A DNA stretch of 64,000 nucleotides from Magnetaquicoccus sp039908525 (GTDB taxonomy: Bacteria; Pseudomonadota; Magnetococcia; Magnetococcales; Magnetaquicoccaceae). The notes under the pieces were generated by a model. The model made no database searches, had not been told where the DNA came from, and worked only from the letters and a program-made list of their open reading frames with translations. Positions 37,501 to 52,500 of this stretch are shown in pieces. The DNA lies in assembly GCA_039908525.1 (NCBI GenBank), contig JAMOAY010000001.1, positions 1 through 64,000 of the forward strand, in the 5' to 3' direction. Made by a program: the position numbers and the translations under genes. The stretch's first letter is position 1. Each line of letters starts with the position of its first letter.

Positions 37501-40500
37501 GGCCATCCAACTGGGTTACCGCCAAACCGGCCAGATTGGCCGAGGTCAGGATATCCAGCTGGGTACCGGCCAGACCGCCCAGTTGCGCCGAGCTCAAACC
37601 ATCCAACTGCGTGCTCGCCAGAGCGCCCAGACTGCCCGAAGCCAAACTGTCCAACTGGGTGCCCACCAGGCTGGCCAACACCGTGGAGGTCAAACCATCC
37701 AACTGGGTGCCCGTCAGGGTACCCAACAGAGTGGAGGTCAGAGCATCCAACTGGCTGCCCGCCAAGCCCGCGACCTGAGTCGAGCGCAGCCCATCCAACT
37801 GGGTGGAAGCCAGCGTGGCAAGCCGGACCGAGGTCAGACTATCCAGCTGGGTGTCCGACAGGCTACCAAACTGCACCGAACCCAAGCCATCCAACTGGGT
37901 GGAGAAGAAGCTCGCCAATTGAAGCGAACCCAAGCCGTCCAACTGGGTGGAGGAGAGACCTGCCAACCGGCCAGAACTCATGCCATCCAGTTGGGTGGTC
38001 GCCAGACTCGCCAGTGACGCGGAGGAGAGACCGTCCAACTGGGTGTTGGCCAAAGCGAGCAACGCAGACGAAACCATGCCATCCAGCTGCGTGCCCGTCA
38101 TCGAAGCCAACTGAGCCGAACTCAAACCATCCAACTGGGTGTCGGCCAACGCAAGCAACTGGCTCGAAGCCAAGCCATCCAGCTGAGTGCCTGCCAGGGT
38201 CAACAGGTTCGAGGAGACCAAGTTGTCCAGCTGGGTATTGGCCAGGGAACCCAGGGCGGCCGAACCCAAACCATCCAACTGGGTGCCCGCCAGGGCAGCC
38301 AGTCCGGTCGAGGTCAGAGAGTCCAACTGGGTGCCGGCCAGACCCAACATCTGGGCCGACGTCAAACCATCCAACTGGGTGCTCGCCAAGGTAGAGAGCT
38401 GCGATGAGAGCAGACCATCCATCTGCGTGCCCGCCACAGAAATCAACTGGGTGGAGCTCAAGGCATCCAACTGCGTGCCCGCCAAACTGCCCAGGCCGAC
38501 CGATCCCATACCATCCAACTGGGTGGCTGCCAAACTGCTCAGCGACGACGAGATCAGACCATCCAACTGGGTACCCGTCAAACTGGCCAATTGTGTCGAA
38601 GTCACCCCATCCAACTGGGTAATCGCCAAAGAGAGCAGTTGCGCCGACGCCAAGCCATCCAGCTGGGTAGCTGCCAGAGAGCCCAACTGAGTCGAACCCA
38701 CACCATCCAACTGCGTACCCGACAGGGAACCCAGCACGGTCGAGGAGAGACCATCCAACTGGGTGGTCGCCAAACTGGCCAACTGGACCGAGGCCAGACC
38801 ATCCAGCTGAGAACTGGCCAGCGAGGCCAGACGCGCCGAGGTCAGAACATCCAACTGCGTGCTGGACAGAGAGGCCATCCCGACCGAAGAGAGACCATCC
38901 AACTGGGTGGTCGCCAAGCTGCCCAACTGGATCGAAGAGAGACCATCCAACTGGGTGCCTGCCAATCCAACCAGTTGCGAGGAGGTCAAACCATCCAACT
39001 GGGTGGTGGCCAAGATCCCCAACTGCGCCGAACCCAAACCATCCAACTGCGTGCCGGCCAACAGGGCCAGCTTGCCGGAGGCCAAAACGCGCAACGAAGC
39101 GTTCGACAAACCGGTGATACCCGCCGAGGTCAACGAGACGATCGTGTTGGCGATGATTGCCGACAACTGCGTCTCAGCCAAGCTGGCCATGCCAGCGGCA
39201 GACAAACCGCCCAACTGGGTGCCCGCCAAGGCCGCCAAAACGGTCGAAGTCAGGGAGTCCAACTGCGAGCCCGCCAGGGAGCTCACCTGGGTCGAGGTCA
39301 GACCATCCATCTGGGTGTCGGCAAGGACCGCCAGCATGGTGGAGGTCAAACCGTCCAGGCCGGCGCTCGACAGGCCAGAGATGTTGGTGGAGGTCAAACC
39401 ATCCAACTGGGTGCTGACCAGGGTCGCCAGCAGAGACGACGGCAAGCCACCCAACTGGGTGCCCGCCAGCGTCTTCAACAGGGTCGATGTCAAGCCGTCC
39501 AACTGGGTATCCGCCAATCCGGCCATCTGCGAGGAGGTCAGACCATCCAACTGGGTCGAAACCAGAGCCGCAATACGCACCGAGCTCAGGGTATCCATCT
39601 GAACATCGGTCATCCCGGCCACCTGCCATTTGCTGTTGCGGGTGGTGGACTGGATGGTGTAACCCAACTGGCTGCTGATGTTGGTCAAGGCAGAGCCCGA
39701 CAGATTGGCCACCTGGTAGATGGTCAAACCCTCCAACTGGGTATTGGACATTGCCGCCAAGCGGGAGGTGCTTGAGCCGATGCCCGTCAAAGCCGAAACC
39801 GTCAAACCGGTGATGCCCGCAGAGGTCAGACCATCCAACTGGGAGTCCGCCAAGGCCAACAGCTGCACCGAGGTCAAGCCATTGACACCGGCCGCCGACA
39901 AACCGGCGATCTGAGCAGAACTCAACGAATCCAACTGGGTGTTGGACAGGCTGGTCATCTGCGCCGACAGGATGCCGCTCAACTGCGTGCCGGCCAGAGT
40001 CAGCAGATTGCCGGAGGTCAAGCCATCCAACTGGGTATCCGACAGGGTGGCCAACTGAACCGCACTCATGCCATCCAGTTGGGTGCTGGCCAGAGAGAAC
40101 AGTCCCGTCGAGGAGAGACCATCCAACTGGGTGCCCGCCAACGTGCCAAACTGCGATGAAAGCAGATTATCCAGCTGGGTCCCGGTCAGCGAAACCACAG
40201 CCAACGAGGCCAAGCCATCCAACTGGGTGCCCGCCAAGGTGGCCAGAACGGTCGAGTTCATGCCATCCATCTGGGTGCCCGCCAGGGTGCTGAGCTGGGC
40301 GGAGGTCAGCCCATCCAACTGCGTACCTGCCTGCGAGAACAGGGCCGTCGAGGAGAGGCTGTCCAACTGGGTGCCCGCCAGCGAGGCAACCGCCAACGAG
40401 GAGAGACCATCCAACTGCGTACCCGCCAGGGTCGAAAGCTGACCCGAAAGCAGACCATCCAGCTGCGTGCCGGCCACCGTGGCAAGCTGCGCAGAACCCA

Positions 40501-43500
40501 TACCATCCAACTGGGTAGAGACCAGGGTTGCCAGACCGACGGAAGAGAGACCGTCCAACTGGGTACCAGACACGGTAGCCAACTGCGACGAGACCAGACC
40601 ATCCAACTGGGTGTCGGCCAGGGTCCGCAACTGCGACGAAGAGAGGGCATCCAACTGCGTGCCCGCCAGAGTTCTCAGTTGGACAGAAGACAAAGCATCC
40701 AACTGGGTGCCCGACAGGGAGGTCAGAGCAGACGAAAGCAGACCATCCAGCTGCGTGCCCGCCAAGGTGCCCAAAACTGTCGAGGTGAGTCCATCCAACT
40801 GGGTGTCCGCCAGGGTCAACAGCTGTGTCGAGGTCAGACCATCCAACTGCGTGCCCGTCAAGGTCGACAGGTGGAAGGAGGTCAAACGATCCAACTGCGT
40901 GCCCGCCAAGACCGCCAACTGGATGGAGGAGAGACCATCCAACTGCGTCCCATACAGAGCCGCCAGCTGCGTCGAGGTCATCGCCGCCATCTGCGCCACC
41001 GTCATGCCTGTCAACAACCACTTCTTGTTGGCAAAGGCAGTGGTGCCGTAAATGCTGCCCAACACACTGGTCGTGTTCGATGTCATACCCGTGGCCTGGG
41101 CAATGGTCAAACCATCCAGCTGGCTGGCGGCCAACGACTGGCCCACACCAAACGCCAAGCCATCCAAGGTGGCCACTGTCAAACCACCGATGCTGGTGGA
41201 GGTCAAACCATCCAACTGGGTGGAGGCAAAGGCCGCCGCCTGTGTCGAGGAGAGACCGGTCAACACGGAGGCCGCCAAGCTCGTCAGGCTGGCAGATGTC
41301 AAGCTGTCCAACTGGCTGCCGGCCAAGCTGCCCAACTGGGACGAGCTCATGCCCGCCAACTGGGTAACAGCCAAACTGAAGAACGCGCCCGAGGTCAAAC
41401 CATCCAACTGGGTGCCGGCCAAGCTGGCCAACACCGTCGAGGTCACACTGTCCAACTGGGTATCCACCAGGGTGGCCATCTGCACCGAGTAGATGCCGTC
41501 CAACTGGGTAATGGCCAACGTGCCCAGGGTGGTGGAGGTCAAGCCATTCAAGCCGGCCGCCACCAGACCACCGATATTGCCGGAGGTCAAGCCGTCCAAC
41601 TGGGTGGAGGCCAAACTGGCGAAGGAGACCGACAGCATCCCTCTCAACTGGGTACCCGCCAGGGTCGCCAGGCGAATGGAGGTCAGACTGTCCAACTGGG
41701 TGTCCGCCAAACCAGCCACCTGACCAACGGTCAGACCATCCAACTGGGTGATGGCCAGGGCGGTCATGGCGGTGGAGGTGAGACCATCCAAGCCGCCATT
41801 CGCCAAACCCGCCAAACCGCCAGAACTCAACCCATCCAACTGGGTGCTGACCAGGCTGGTCATCTGCACCGAGTTCAACCCGGACAGCTGCGAACCCGCC
41901 AGGGTCGTCAACCGGGTAGAGGTCAACACATCCAACTGAGTGCCCGACAAGGAGGAGAGGGCGGACGAACCCAAACCATCCAACTGGGTGTTGGCCAGGA
42001 GGGAAATCGCCGTGGAAAGCAGGCTGTCCAGCTGGGTGCCCGACAGGGTGGCAACCTGGACAGAGCCCAAACCGTCCAACTGGGTGCTGGACAAGGAGGC
42101 CAGGGCCGTCGAGCTCAAGCCGTCCAACTGGCTACCCGCCAAGGTGGCCAAGGTTGTCGAACGCATGCCATCCAACTGGGTAGCCGCCAGCGAGAAGAGG
42201 GCTGACGAACCCAGACCATCCAGCTGGGTATCGGCCAACGCAGCCAGGGCCGTCGAGGAAAGAGCGTCCAGCTGGGTCCCGGTGAGGGTGAGCAGCTGAA
42301 CCGAGCCCAGACCATCCAACTGGCTATTGGCCAAGGCCGTCAGCTGGCCGGAGAGCAGACCATCCAACTGGGTGCCTGACAAAGTGGCCAGATTGCCCGA
42401 CGACAGACGATCCAGCTGGGTATTGGCCAGGGAGATCAAGGCGTTCGAGACCAAACCATCCAGCTGGGTGCCCGAGAGAGAAGCCAAGCTGGCGGACAAC
42501 AGGCTGTCCAACTGCGTGGACGCCAAAGTGGCCAGCACGCTGGAGACCAAACCATCCAACTGCGTGGTCGCCAAAGAGGCCAGCGCAAGGGAGGTCAGGC
42601 TGTCCAACTGCGTGGACGCCAAAGTGGCGAACTGGACCGAACCCAGCCCGTCCAACTGGGTGGTGGCCAACGCGGACAGAGCCGCAGAAACCAAGCTATC
42701 CAACTGCGAACCCGCCAACGAGGCCAGATGCGCGGAGGAGAGACCATCCAGCTGGGTGCTGGACAGGGCAGCCAAAGCGCCGGAGGAAAGGCCGTCCAAC
42801 TGAGTGGCCGCCACAGCGGACAGAGCAGCTGAAACCAGACTATCCAACTGGGTATTTGCCAAGGTAGCGAGAAGCACAGAACCCAGACCATCCAACTGGG
42901 TACTGGCCAGGGCAGACAAGGCCGACGAGACCAGACTGTCCAACTGGGTACCAGCCAGCGAGGAGAGGGAGGCGGAACCCAAACCATCCAACTGGGTACT
43001 GGCCAAGGCAACCAAAGCCGCCGAGCTCAGAGCGTCCAGCTGGGTGGTGGCCAGAGAGGAGATCGCCGTCGACGACAGACCGTCCAACTGGGTGGTGGCC
43101 AAGGACGCGAGCGTCGCCGACACCATACCGTCCAATTGGGTGCCCGCCAAAGAACCGAGCGCAGAGGAGAACAGACCATCCAACTGGGTGGTGGCCAAGG
43201 CAGCCAAAGCGGCCGAGGCAAGGCTGTCCAACTGGGTACTTGCCAGGGAAGCGAGCAGCGCCGAACTCAAACCATCCAACTGGGTGGAGGCCAGAGCGGT
43301 GAGAGCACCCGACAACAGGCTATCCAACTGAGTGGCGGCCAGAGTCGACAGCAATCCGGACCGGAGACCATCCAACTGGGTGGTGGCCAGGGAGACAAGC
43401 TGGCCCGAAAGCAGGGCATCCAGCTGTGTACTGGCCAGGGCCGACAGGGCCACCGAGGTCATGCTGTCCAACTGGGTGGTGGCCAACGCAGCGAGCTGCG

Positions 43501-46500
43501 CGGACGACAAACCATCCAATTGGGTGCTGGACAACGCACTGAGCTGGAGCGAGGAGAGCCCATCCAGCTGGGTGCTGGCCAGGGTTGTCAGCGTCCCGGA
43601 GGTCATGCTGTCCAGCTGGGTGGTGGCCAACGAAACCAACTGAAGCGAAGAGAGACCATCCAACTGGGTCGTAGCCAACGCGGCCAAGGTCGCCGACAAC
43701 ACTCTGTCCAGCTGGGTGCTGGCCAGAGTGGCCAGTGCCGAGGAGCCCAACCCATCCAGCTGGGTGCTGGCCAATGCGGACAGCGCGGCCGAAGCCAAGC
43801 CATCCAACTGGGTGCCAGCCAGCGTAGAGAGGAGAAGCGAGCCCAACCCATCCAGCTGGGTGGTGGCCAAAGAGGACAGCGCCGCTGAAGAGAGGCTATC
43901 CAACTGGGTGCCAGCCAACACGGAAAGGAGGAGCGAGCCCAATCCATCCAGCTGGGTGGTGGCCAGGGCGGACAGCGCCGTCGAAACCAAACCATCCAGC
44001 TGCGTTCCGGACAACGAAGCCAACTGGGTCGAAGAGAGACCATCCAACTGCGTGCTGGCCAATGCAGCCAGCGCAGCAGACACAAGACTGTCCAGCTGCG
44101 AACCAGCCAAGCTGGACAGTTGGGTCGAAGAGAGGGCATCCAACTGCGTGCTGGCCAACGCAGCCAGGGCCGCAGAAGCCAGACTGTCCAACTGCGTATT
44201 GGCCAGGGTCACCAGCTGAGCCGACAGCAGGGCATCCAACTGGGTGCTGCTCAAGGCAGCGAGAGCGGCCGACGACAGGCTGTCCAACTGCGTGCTGGCC
44301 AGCGTCGAGAGAGCCAGCGAACCCAGACCATCCAACTGGGTGGAGGCCAGAGCCGCCAGGCTGGCCGACAACAGGCTGTCCAACTGCGTGCTGGCCAGCG
44401 TCGAGAGAGCCGCCGAACCCAGACCATCCAACTGGGTGGAGGCCAGAGCCGCCAGGCTGGCCGACAGCAGACTATCCAACTGCGTCCCCGCCAAGGTGGA
44501 GAGCTGGGAGGAGACCAAACCATCCAACTGGGTGGTCGCCAAAGAGGCCAACGCAGTCGAAATCAGGTTGTCCAGCTGGGTGCTCGCCAGGGTCGTGAGG
44601 GCAAGCGAGCCCAGACCATCCAGCTGGGTACTCGCCAGTGCAAGCAACGCAGCCGACACCAAGCTGTCCAACTGCGTGCCCGCCAACGAGGCCAACTGGA
44701 CAGAGCTCAACCCATCCAACTGGGTGCTGGCCAATACAGCCAGCGCAGACGAGACCAGGCTGTCCAACTGCGTGCCCGCCAAGCTGGCAAGGGCGGTGGA
44801 GATCAGGCTGTCCAACTGCGTGCTGGACAACGCGACCAACTGCGTCGAGCGCAAACCATCCAACTGAGTGGTGGCCAGGGCCGCCAGGGCCGCCGACACC
44901 AAGCTGTCCAACTGGGTGTTGGCCAGAGAGGAGAGCTGGCTCGAAGTCAGACCATCCAGCTGTGTGCTCGCCAAGGCCGCCAAGACCGACGACGTCAGAT
45001 CGTCCAACTGCGTGCTGGCCAGGGTAGCGAGCTGCAAGGAACTCAGACCATCCAACTGCGTGTTGGTCAGAGCAAGCAGCGCATTCGAGACCAGACTGTC
45101 CAACTGGGTACCGGCCAGTGTGGCCAGGGCAGTCGAAATCAGATTGTCCAACTGGGTACTCGCCAGCGAGGCCAACTGAATCGAACTCAGCCCATCCAAC
45201 TGGGTGCTGGCCAGTGCGGCCAGGGCAATCGAAACCAGGTTATCCAACTGGGTGCCCGCCAAGGCGGCCAACGCAGTCGAAATCAGGCCGTCCAGCTGCG
45301 TGCTCGCCAACGTGTTCAACTGGATCGAACTCAAACCATCCAGCTGCGTGCTCGCCAAGGCGGCCAGCGCAGTCGAAATCAGGTTGTCCAGCTGTGTGCT
45401 CGCCAACGTGTTCAACTGGATCGAACTCAAACCATCCAACTGCGTGCTCGCCAAAGCGGCCAGCGCAGCCGAAACCAGGCTGTCCAACTGGGAACTGGCC
45501 AACGACGAGAACGCGATGGAGCCCAGACCATCCAACTGGGTAGTGGCCAGAGACGAGAGCGCGGTCGAGACCAGGTTGTCCAACTGCGTGCCCGCCAAGC
45601 TGGACAGCAACGACGAACCCAGACCATCCAACTGGGTATTAGCCAGCAAGATCAAGGCGGTGGAAGTCAGCCCGTCCAGACCCGCCGTCGAGAGACCGGA
45701 AAGACCGAGAGAGGCCAAACCGTCCAATTGGGTGCTGGAGAACGAGGCAAACGCGGTCGCGACCATGCTGCTCAACTGGGTGCCCGCCAACGCAGACAGG
45801 GCCGACGAAACCAGGCTGTCCAACTGGGTACCGGCCAAAGAGGCGAACGCCACCGCACCCAGACCATCCAGCTGCGTGCTGGCCAAAGCCGCCAGACTGA
45901 CGGAGGAGAGACCATCCAGCTGCGTACCAGCCAAACCGGCCAGGGCGGCCGAAAGCAGATTATCCAGCTGGGTATCGGCCAGAGAGGTCAGGGCCACCGA
46001 GCCCAAACCATCCAACTGGGTGCTGGCCAAAGCGGCCAGGGCGACCGACACCAGACTGTCCAACTGACTGCCCGCCAAAGAGGCAAACGCCACCGAACCC
46101 AGGGCATCCAACTGGGTGCTGGCCAGGGCAGACAAGGAACTCGACAACAAACCATCCAACTGCGTGCCGGCCAGGGCAGACAAGGCCGTCGAAATCAAAT
46201 TGTCCAACTGGGTGTTGGCCAGAGTGGTCAGCTGGACCGAACCCAGACCATCCAACTGCGTGCTCGCCAAGGCGGCCAAGGCGGCTGAAACCAGACTGTC
46301 CAACTGGGAAGCCGCCAGCGAGGCGAGGCCCGTCGAGGTCAAACCATCCAGCTGGGTGGAGGCCAAGGCGGCCAGTGCACCAGACAACAAACCGTCCAAC
46401 TGGGTGCTCGCCAAGGCATTGATGGCGAAAGATTGCAGACCGTCCAACTGGGTGTTGGCCAGTGCGATCAACGCCGTAGAGATCAGGTTGTCCAGCTGGG

Positions 46501-49500
46501 TGCTCGCAAGAGTGGCAAGCACAGAGGAAACCAAACCATCCAACTGCGAGTTTGCAAGCTCCGTCAACCGCGACGAGGCCAAACCATCCAACTGCGTGCT
46601 GGCCAACGCCGACAGCTGCAAGGAGTTCAGTCCGTCCCATGAGGTCGAATTCGTCAGAGCGGCCAAGGTTGTGGAGGACAACTCGTCCAATGCCGCATAG
46701 GGGACATTGGCAAGGGTCCTGTTGGTCGCCGAGGGGCCTACGCCATTCAGGGTGTTCAGACGGGCAGAAACCGTCGTTGTACCCTTGGTCGCCACGTTGG
46801 TCAAGTTGACCAACTGTACGGCGGTCATACCATTCAACTGGGTGGCCGCCAAAGCGTCAAACACACCATTCGCAGCCGCATTGAGCGGCGTGTACATCAG
46901 ACCACCGATGTTGTTGGAGGTGAGACCATCCAACTGGGTACTGGCCAACGAACTGAAGAGCGCGTCGGTGTTGATACCAGAGAGCCCCTCCACCGACAGT
47001 GCAGCCAACGCGGCCGAGGTCAGACCGTCCAACTGAGTGGTGGCCAAACCGGCCAACACCACGGAGCCCAGACCCGACAGCTGGGTTGCAGCCAGTGCGG
47101 CCAGAACGGTCGAGGTCAGGCTGTCCAAAGCCGTGCTGGCCAGACTCGTCAGGTTGAGCGAGGTCACACCGTCCAACTGGGTGCTGGCCAACAAGGTCAG
47201 CGCGGCCGAACTCAAACCCGCCAGACCCGCCGCCGCCATGGTGGACAGCTGGACCGAGGTCAAACCATCCAACTGGGTGCTGGCCAGGGTACGCCACTGG
47301 GCCGGGGTCAAACCACTCAGCTGGGAACCCGCCAAGGCAGCCAGGGAGGCGGACAACAGGCTGTCCAACTGGGTACTGGACAGCGAAGAGAGGGCCGTCG
47401 AGCCGAGACCATCCAACTGGGTGCTGGCCAAAACAGACAGGGCAGACGACAGCAGGCTGTCCAACTGGCTACCGGCCAAGGTGATGAGCTGTGTCGAGCG
47501 CAGACCATCCAACTGGGTGCTGGCCAACGCAGCCAACGCGGACGAGAGCAGACCGTCCAACCCTGTGCTCACCAGCCCGGCCAGGTTGACAGAGGTCAGG
47601 CCATCCAACTGGGTGCTGGCCAATGAACTCAAGGAGACGGAGGCCAACCCGGCCAATTGCGTGCCCGCCAAGGCAGACAAGGCGGTTGAGAGCAGACTGT
47701 CCAACTGGGTATTGGCCAGGGAGACCAACGCCGTCGAGAGTATGCCATCCAGTTGGGTGCTGGACAGTGTCGCCAACGAGGCGGAGAGCACACCGTCCAA
47801 CTGGCTGCCCGCCAAGGTAGCCAGGGCTGCGGAAACCAGACTGTCCAGCTGGGTGGAGGCCAAAGAGCCAATGGCACCAGAAGCCAAGCCGTCCAGCTGC
47901 GTGGTGGCCAACGCCGCCAGGGCAGCCGACAGCAGGCTGTCCAACTGGGTACCGGCCAGAGAGATCAAAGCGGTAGAGACCAAACCATCCAACTGGGTAG
48001 AGGCCAGCGAGGCCAGCGAGGATGACAACAGGCCATCCAGGCCGGTGCCGGCCAAACCTGAAATGTTGGTGGATGTCAAGCCATCCAACTGGGTGGTGGC
48101 CAACGAACCGAGGGAAACCGAGGCCAAGTGCCCCAACTGCGAACCGGCCAGGGCCGTCAGCGCTGCGGAGAGAAGGCTATCCAACTGGGTGTTGGCCAGG
48201 GAAACCAGCAAGGAAGAGGACAGACCATCCAACTGGGTAGAGGACAATGAGGCCAACGCGGACGAAAGCAGACCATCCAACTGGGTGTTCGCCAAAGAGG
48301 CCAGGGCAGACGACGTCAAACTGTCCAACTGGGTGGCCGCCAGAGTCCCCAGAGCGCTGGACAGCACGCCATCCAACTGGGTGTTCGCCAACGTCGCCAA
48401 TGTCGCAGAGAGCAGACTGTCCAGCTGCGTACTGGCCAGTGACCCGAGAAGCGACGAACCCAAACCGTCCAATTGGGTGGATGCCATGGCCGCCAGGGAT
48501 GCAGAGAGCAGACTGTCCAACTGCGTATTGGCCAGCGTGCCCAGAACCGACGAACCCAAACCGTCCAACTGGGTGGAGGAGAGCGCCGCCAGGGCGGTCG
48601 AAAGCAGGCTGTCCAACTGCGTATTGGCCAGCGTGCCCAGAACCGACGAAGCCAAACCATCCAACTGAGTGCTGGCCAGAGAGGCCAACCCGGCCGAAAG
48701 CAGGCCATCCAGCTGGGTGCCCGACAAAGATGCGAGCGCGGCGGAAAGCAGACTGTCCAACTGCGTGGCCGCCAGCGTGCCCAGAACCGATGAACCCAAA
48801 CCATCCAACTGGGTAATAGCCAACGTGGCAAGTTGCGAGGAGGACAGAGCATCCAACTGGGTGCCCGACAACGTCAACAACGCCGTCGAGACCAGATTGT
48901 CCAGCTGGGTGCTGGCCAACGAAGCGAGAGCATTCGACGCCAAACCGTCCAGCTGGGTATTGGCCAACGCAGCCAACGCAGCCGAAACCAGGCTATCCAA
49001 CTGGGTGGAGGCCAACGTGGCAAGGGCTGACGAACCCAGACCATCCAACTGAGTGCTGCTCAAAGCGGAGAGTTGGCTGGAAAGCAGAGCGTCCAATTGG
49101 GTGCCGGCCAAGGTGGACAGCACGGCCGAAACCAGCTTGTCCAGCTGGGTATTGGCCAACGAGGCCAACGAGGCCGACGCCAAACCATCCAACTGGGTGC
49201 CGGCCAAGGTGGCCAGATTGGTTGACAACAGGCTGTCCAACTGAGTGCCGGCCAACGAAATCAAGGCGGCAGAGCCCAAACCGTCCAGTTGGGTCGAGGA
49301 GAGGGAGGCGAGTTGAGCCGACAACAGACCGTCCAGCTGGGTGCCCGCCAACGTCAACATCGAAGCCAGCGACAGGCTGTCCAACTGGGTGGTCGACAGG
49401 GTGGAGAGCGCATTCGACGCCAGCCCATCCAGCTGGGTGCTGGCCAGCCCCAACAGGGCCGCCGAAACCAGGCTGTCCAACTGCGTCCCGGCCAGAGAAA

Positions 49501-52500
49501 TGAGCGCAACCGAGCCCAAACCATCCAACTGGCTGTTGGCCAGCGTCGAAAGCTGCGACGACAGCATGGCATCCAATTGGGTTCCGGCCAACGACATGAG
49601 CGCCGAGGAGACCAGGCGATCCAACTGCGTCCCGGTCAACGTGGTCAGCAGGGTCGAGGTCAGTCCATCCAACTGGGTGGTGGCCAGACTGAACAGAACG
49701 GTCGACGTCATGCCGTCCAACTGGGTGCCCGACAAAACGGACAAGGCAGCCGACGTCAAACCATCCAGCTGGGAACCCGCCAAAGAGGTAAGGCCCGCCG
49801 AACTCAAACCGTCCAACTGGGTGGATGCCAACGAGGCCAGTGCGAGCGAGACCAGACTGTCCAACTGGGTGTTGGCCAAACCGATCAGAGCGGACGACAA
49901 CAGGCCGTCCAACTGGGTGGTGGACAGGCCGTTCAACCCGGCCGATGACAACCCATCCAACTGGGTGGATGCCAACGAGGTCAACTGGGCCGACAACAGG
50001 CCGTCCAACTGGGTGGTGGACAGCGTGAAGAGAAGGGTCGAACCCAAACCATCCAACTGGGTAGCGGCCAAGGAGGCCAGTTGGGCCGAGGAGAGAGCAT
50101 CCAACTGGGTGGAGGAGAGGGATGCGAGGGCGGTCGAAAGCAAACCATCCAACTGGGTGGTGGCCAGGGAGGAGAGAACCGCCGACACCAAGCCATCCAA
50201 CTGGGTGGTGGCCAATGCGGTCAACACAGACGAAAGCACACCATCCAACTGGGTGCCCGTCAGGGTGGCCAACTGAGATGAAACCAAACCATCCAACTGG
50301 GTGGTGGCCAAGCCGGCCAGCGCAACCGAAAGCAGAGCATCCAACTGGGTGCTCGCCAAGGTAGCCAACTGCGCCGAGAGCAAACCGTCCAATTGGGTGC
50401 CCGCCAACGTGGCGAGCTGGGTCGAGCTCAAACCATCCAACTGCGTCCCCGCCAAGGCAGCCAGGGCAGACGAGATCAAACTGTCCAACTGGGTGCTCGC
50501 CAACGTGACGAGCTGGGTCGAACCCAGACCATCCAACTGGGTGGTGGCCAACGAGGCCAAAGCGGCCGAGACCAGATTGTCCAACTGGGTGCCCGCCAAC
50601 GTGGTGAGCCGCGATGAGCCCAAACCATCCAATTGGGTGATGGCCAAGGCGACCAAGGCGGATGAGACCAGGTTATCCAACTGGCTGCCCGCCAGGGTAG
50701 AGAACTGCACCGAGTTCAGGCCATCCAACTGGGTACTGGCCAATCCGGCCAACTGCGATGAGAGCAGACTGTCCAACTGGGTGCCGGACAGCCCGGCCAG
50801 TTGCGCCGAGAGCAAACGGTCCAACTGGGTGTTGGCCAATGTGGAAAGCTGCATCGAACCCAGACCATCCAGCTGGGTGCTGGACAGCGTGGACAAAACG
50901 GTCGAGGAGAGAGCGTCCAACTGGGTGCCCGCAACCGTGGACAACTGAACGGAGCCCATGCCATCCAGCTGGGTGCTGGACAGAGAGACCAATGCCGACG
51001 AGGCCAGACCATCCAACTGCGTGTCCGCCAAGGTGGCCAACTGGGCCGAACTCAGACCATCCAACTGGGTGCTGGACAGAGAGGCCAACGCAGACGAGAG
51101 CAGGTTGTCCAGTTGGGTGCCCGCCAAGGTGACCAACAGCAAGGAGCCCAGTCCATCCAGCTGGGTGTTCGCCACCGCAGACAGCAAGGTCGAGGCCAAA
51201 CTGTCCAACTGGGTGCCGGCCAAAGTGGACAGCTGCGCAGATCCCAGCCCATCCAGCTGGGTGGTGGCCAGCGCGTTCAAGGCGACCGAGCCCAAACCGT
51301 CCAACTGCGTGCTCGCCAGGGTAGCCAACTGCGCCGAGCCCAAACCGTCCAGCTGGGTGCTGGACAGAGAATTCAGAGCGCCCGAAGCCAGACTGTCCAG
51401 CTGGGTGCTCGCCAGGGTGGACAACTGCGCCGAGAGCAAACCATCCAGCTGGGTATTTGCCAGCGAAACCAGGGCACTCGAGGCCAGACCGTCCAACTGG
51501 GTACCCGCCCAGGAGGCCATCTGCGCCGAACTCATGCCATCCAGCTGGGTGTTCGACAGGGCAACCAACGAACCAGAGACCAAGCCATCCAGCTGCGTAC
51601 CCGCCAACGTGGCCAACTGCAGGGAGCTCATCCCGTCCAACTGGGTGTTCGCCAGGGTCACCAGGGCCAGCGAGGTCAAACCATCCAGCTGCGTGCCCGC
51701 CAACGTGGCCAACTGGACCGAACTCATGCCATCCAGTTGCGTACCCGCGACCGCAGCCAGCGCGACCGAGCTCAGGCTGTCCAACTGCGTGCCGGACAGT
51801 GTCACAAGCCGCGCAGAACCCAAGCCATCCAACTGCGTGCTGGAGAGTGCCGTCAGCGCAGAAGAGGTCAAGTTGTCCAGTTGCGTACCCGCCAGGGTGC
51901 CCAACTGGGTCGAGCTCAGACCGTCCATCTGGGTGCTCGCTAGAGTGGACAGCACAACCGAGGACAAACCATCCAACTGGGTGCCCGCCACGGCAGACAG
52001 GGCGGTCGAGGTCAGACCATCCAACTGGGTGCCCGCCAGGGTGAACAGCGCCGAGGAGCCCAGACCGTCCATCTGGGTGGAGGAGAGTGCGGCCAGGGAG
52101 GTCGAAGCCAGACCATCCAGCTGGGTGCCGGACAACGTGGCCAGCTGCATCGAGCCCAAACCATCCAGCTGCGTACTGGACAAGGAGGTCAGGGAGGCTG
52201 AGGTCAGACCATCCAGCTGCGTACCCGCCAGGGTGGCGATCTGCCCGGAACTCAACCCGTCCAGTTGCGTGGTGGCCAGAGAGACCATGGCCGTCGAGGC
52301 GAGACCATCCAGCTGGGTGCCCGCCAGCGTGGCCACCTGCCCGGAACTCAACCCGTCCAGTTGGGTGGCCGCCAGGGAGAACAATTGCGCCGAACCCAAA
52401 CCATCCAGCTGCGTACCCGCGAGCGTCGCCAGACTGGAGGAGGTCAGGATATCCAGCTGCGTGTTCACCAGGGTGGCCAGCTGCGCCGAACCCAAACCAT

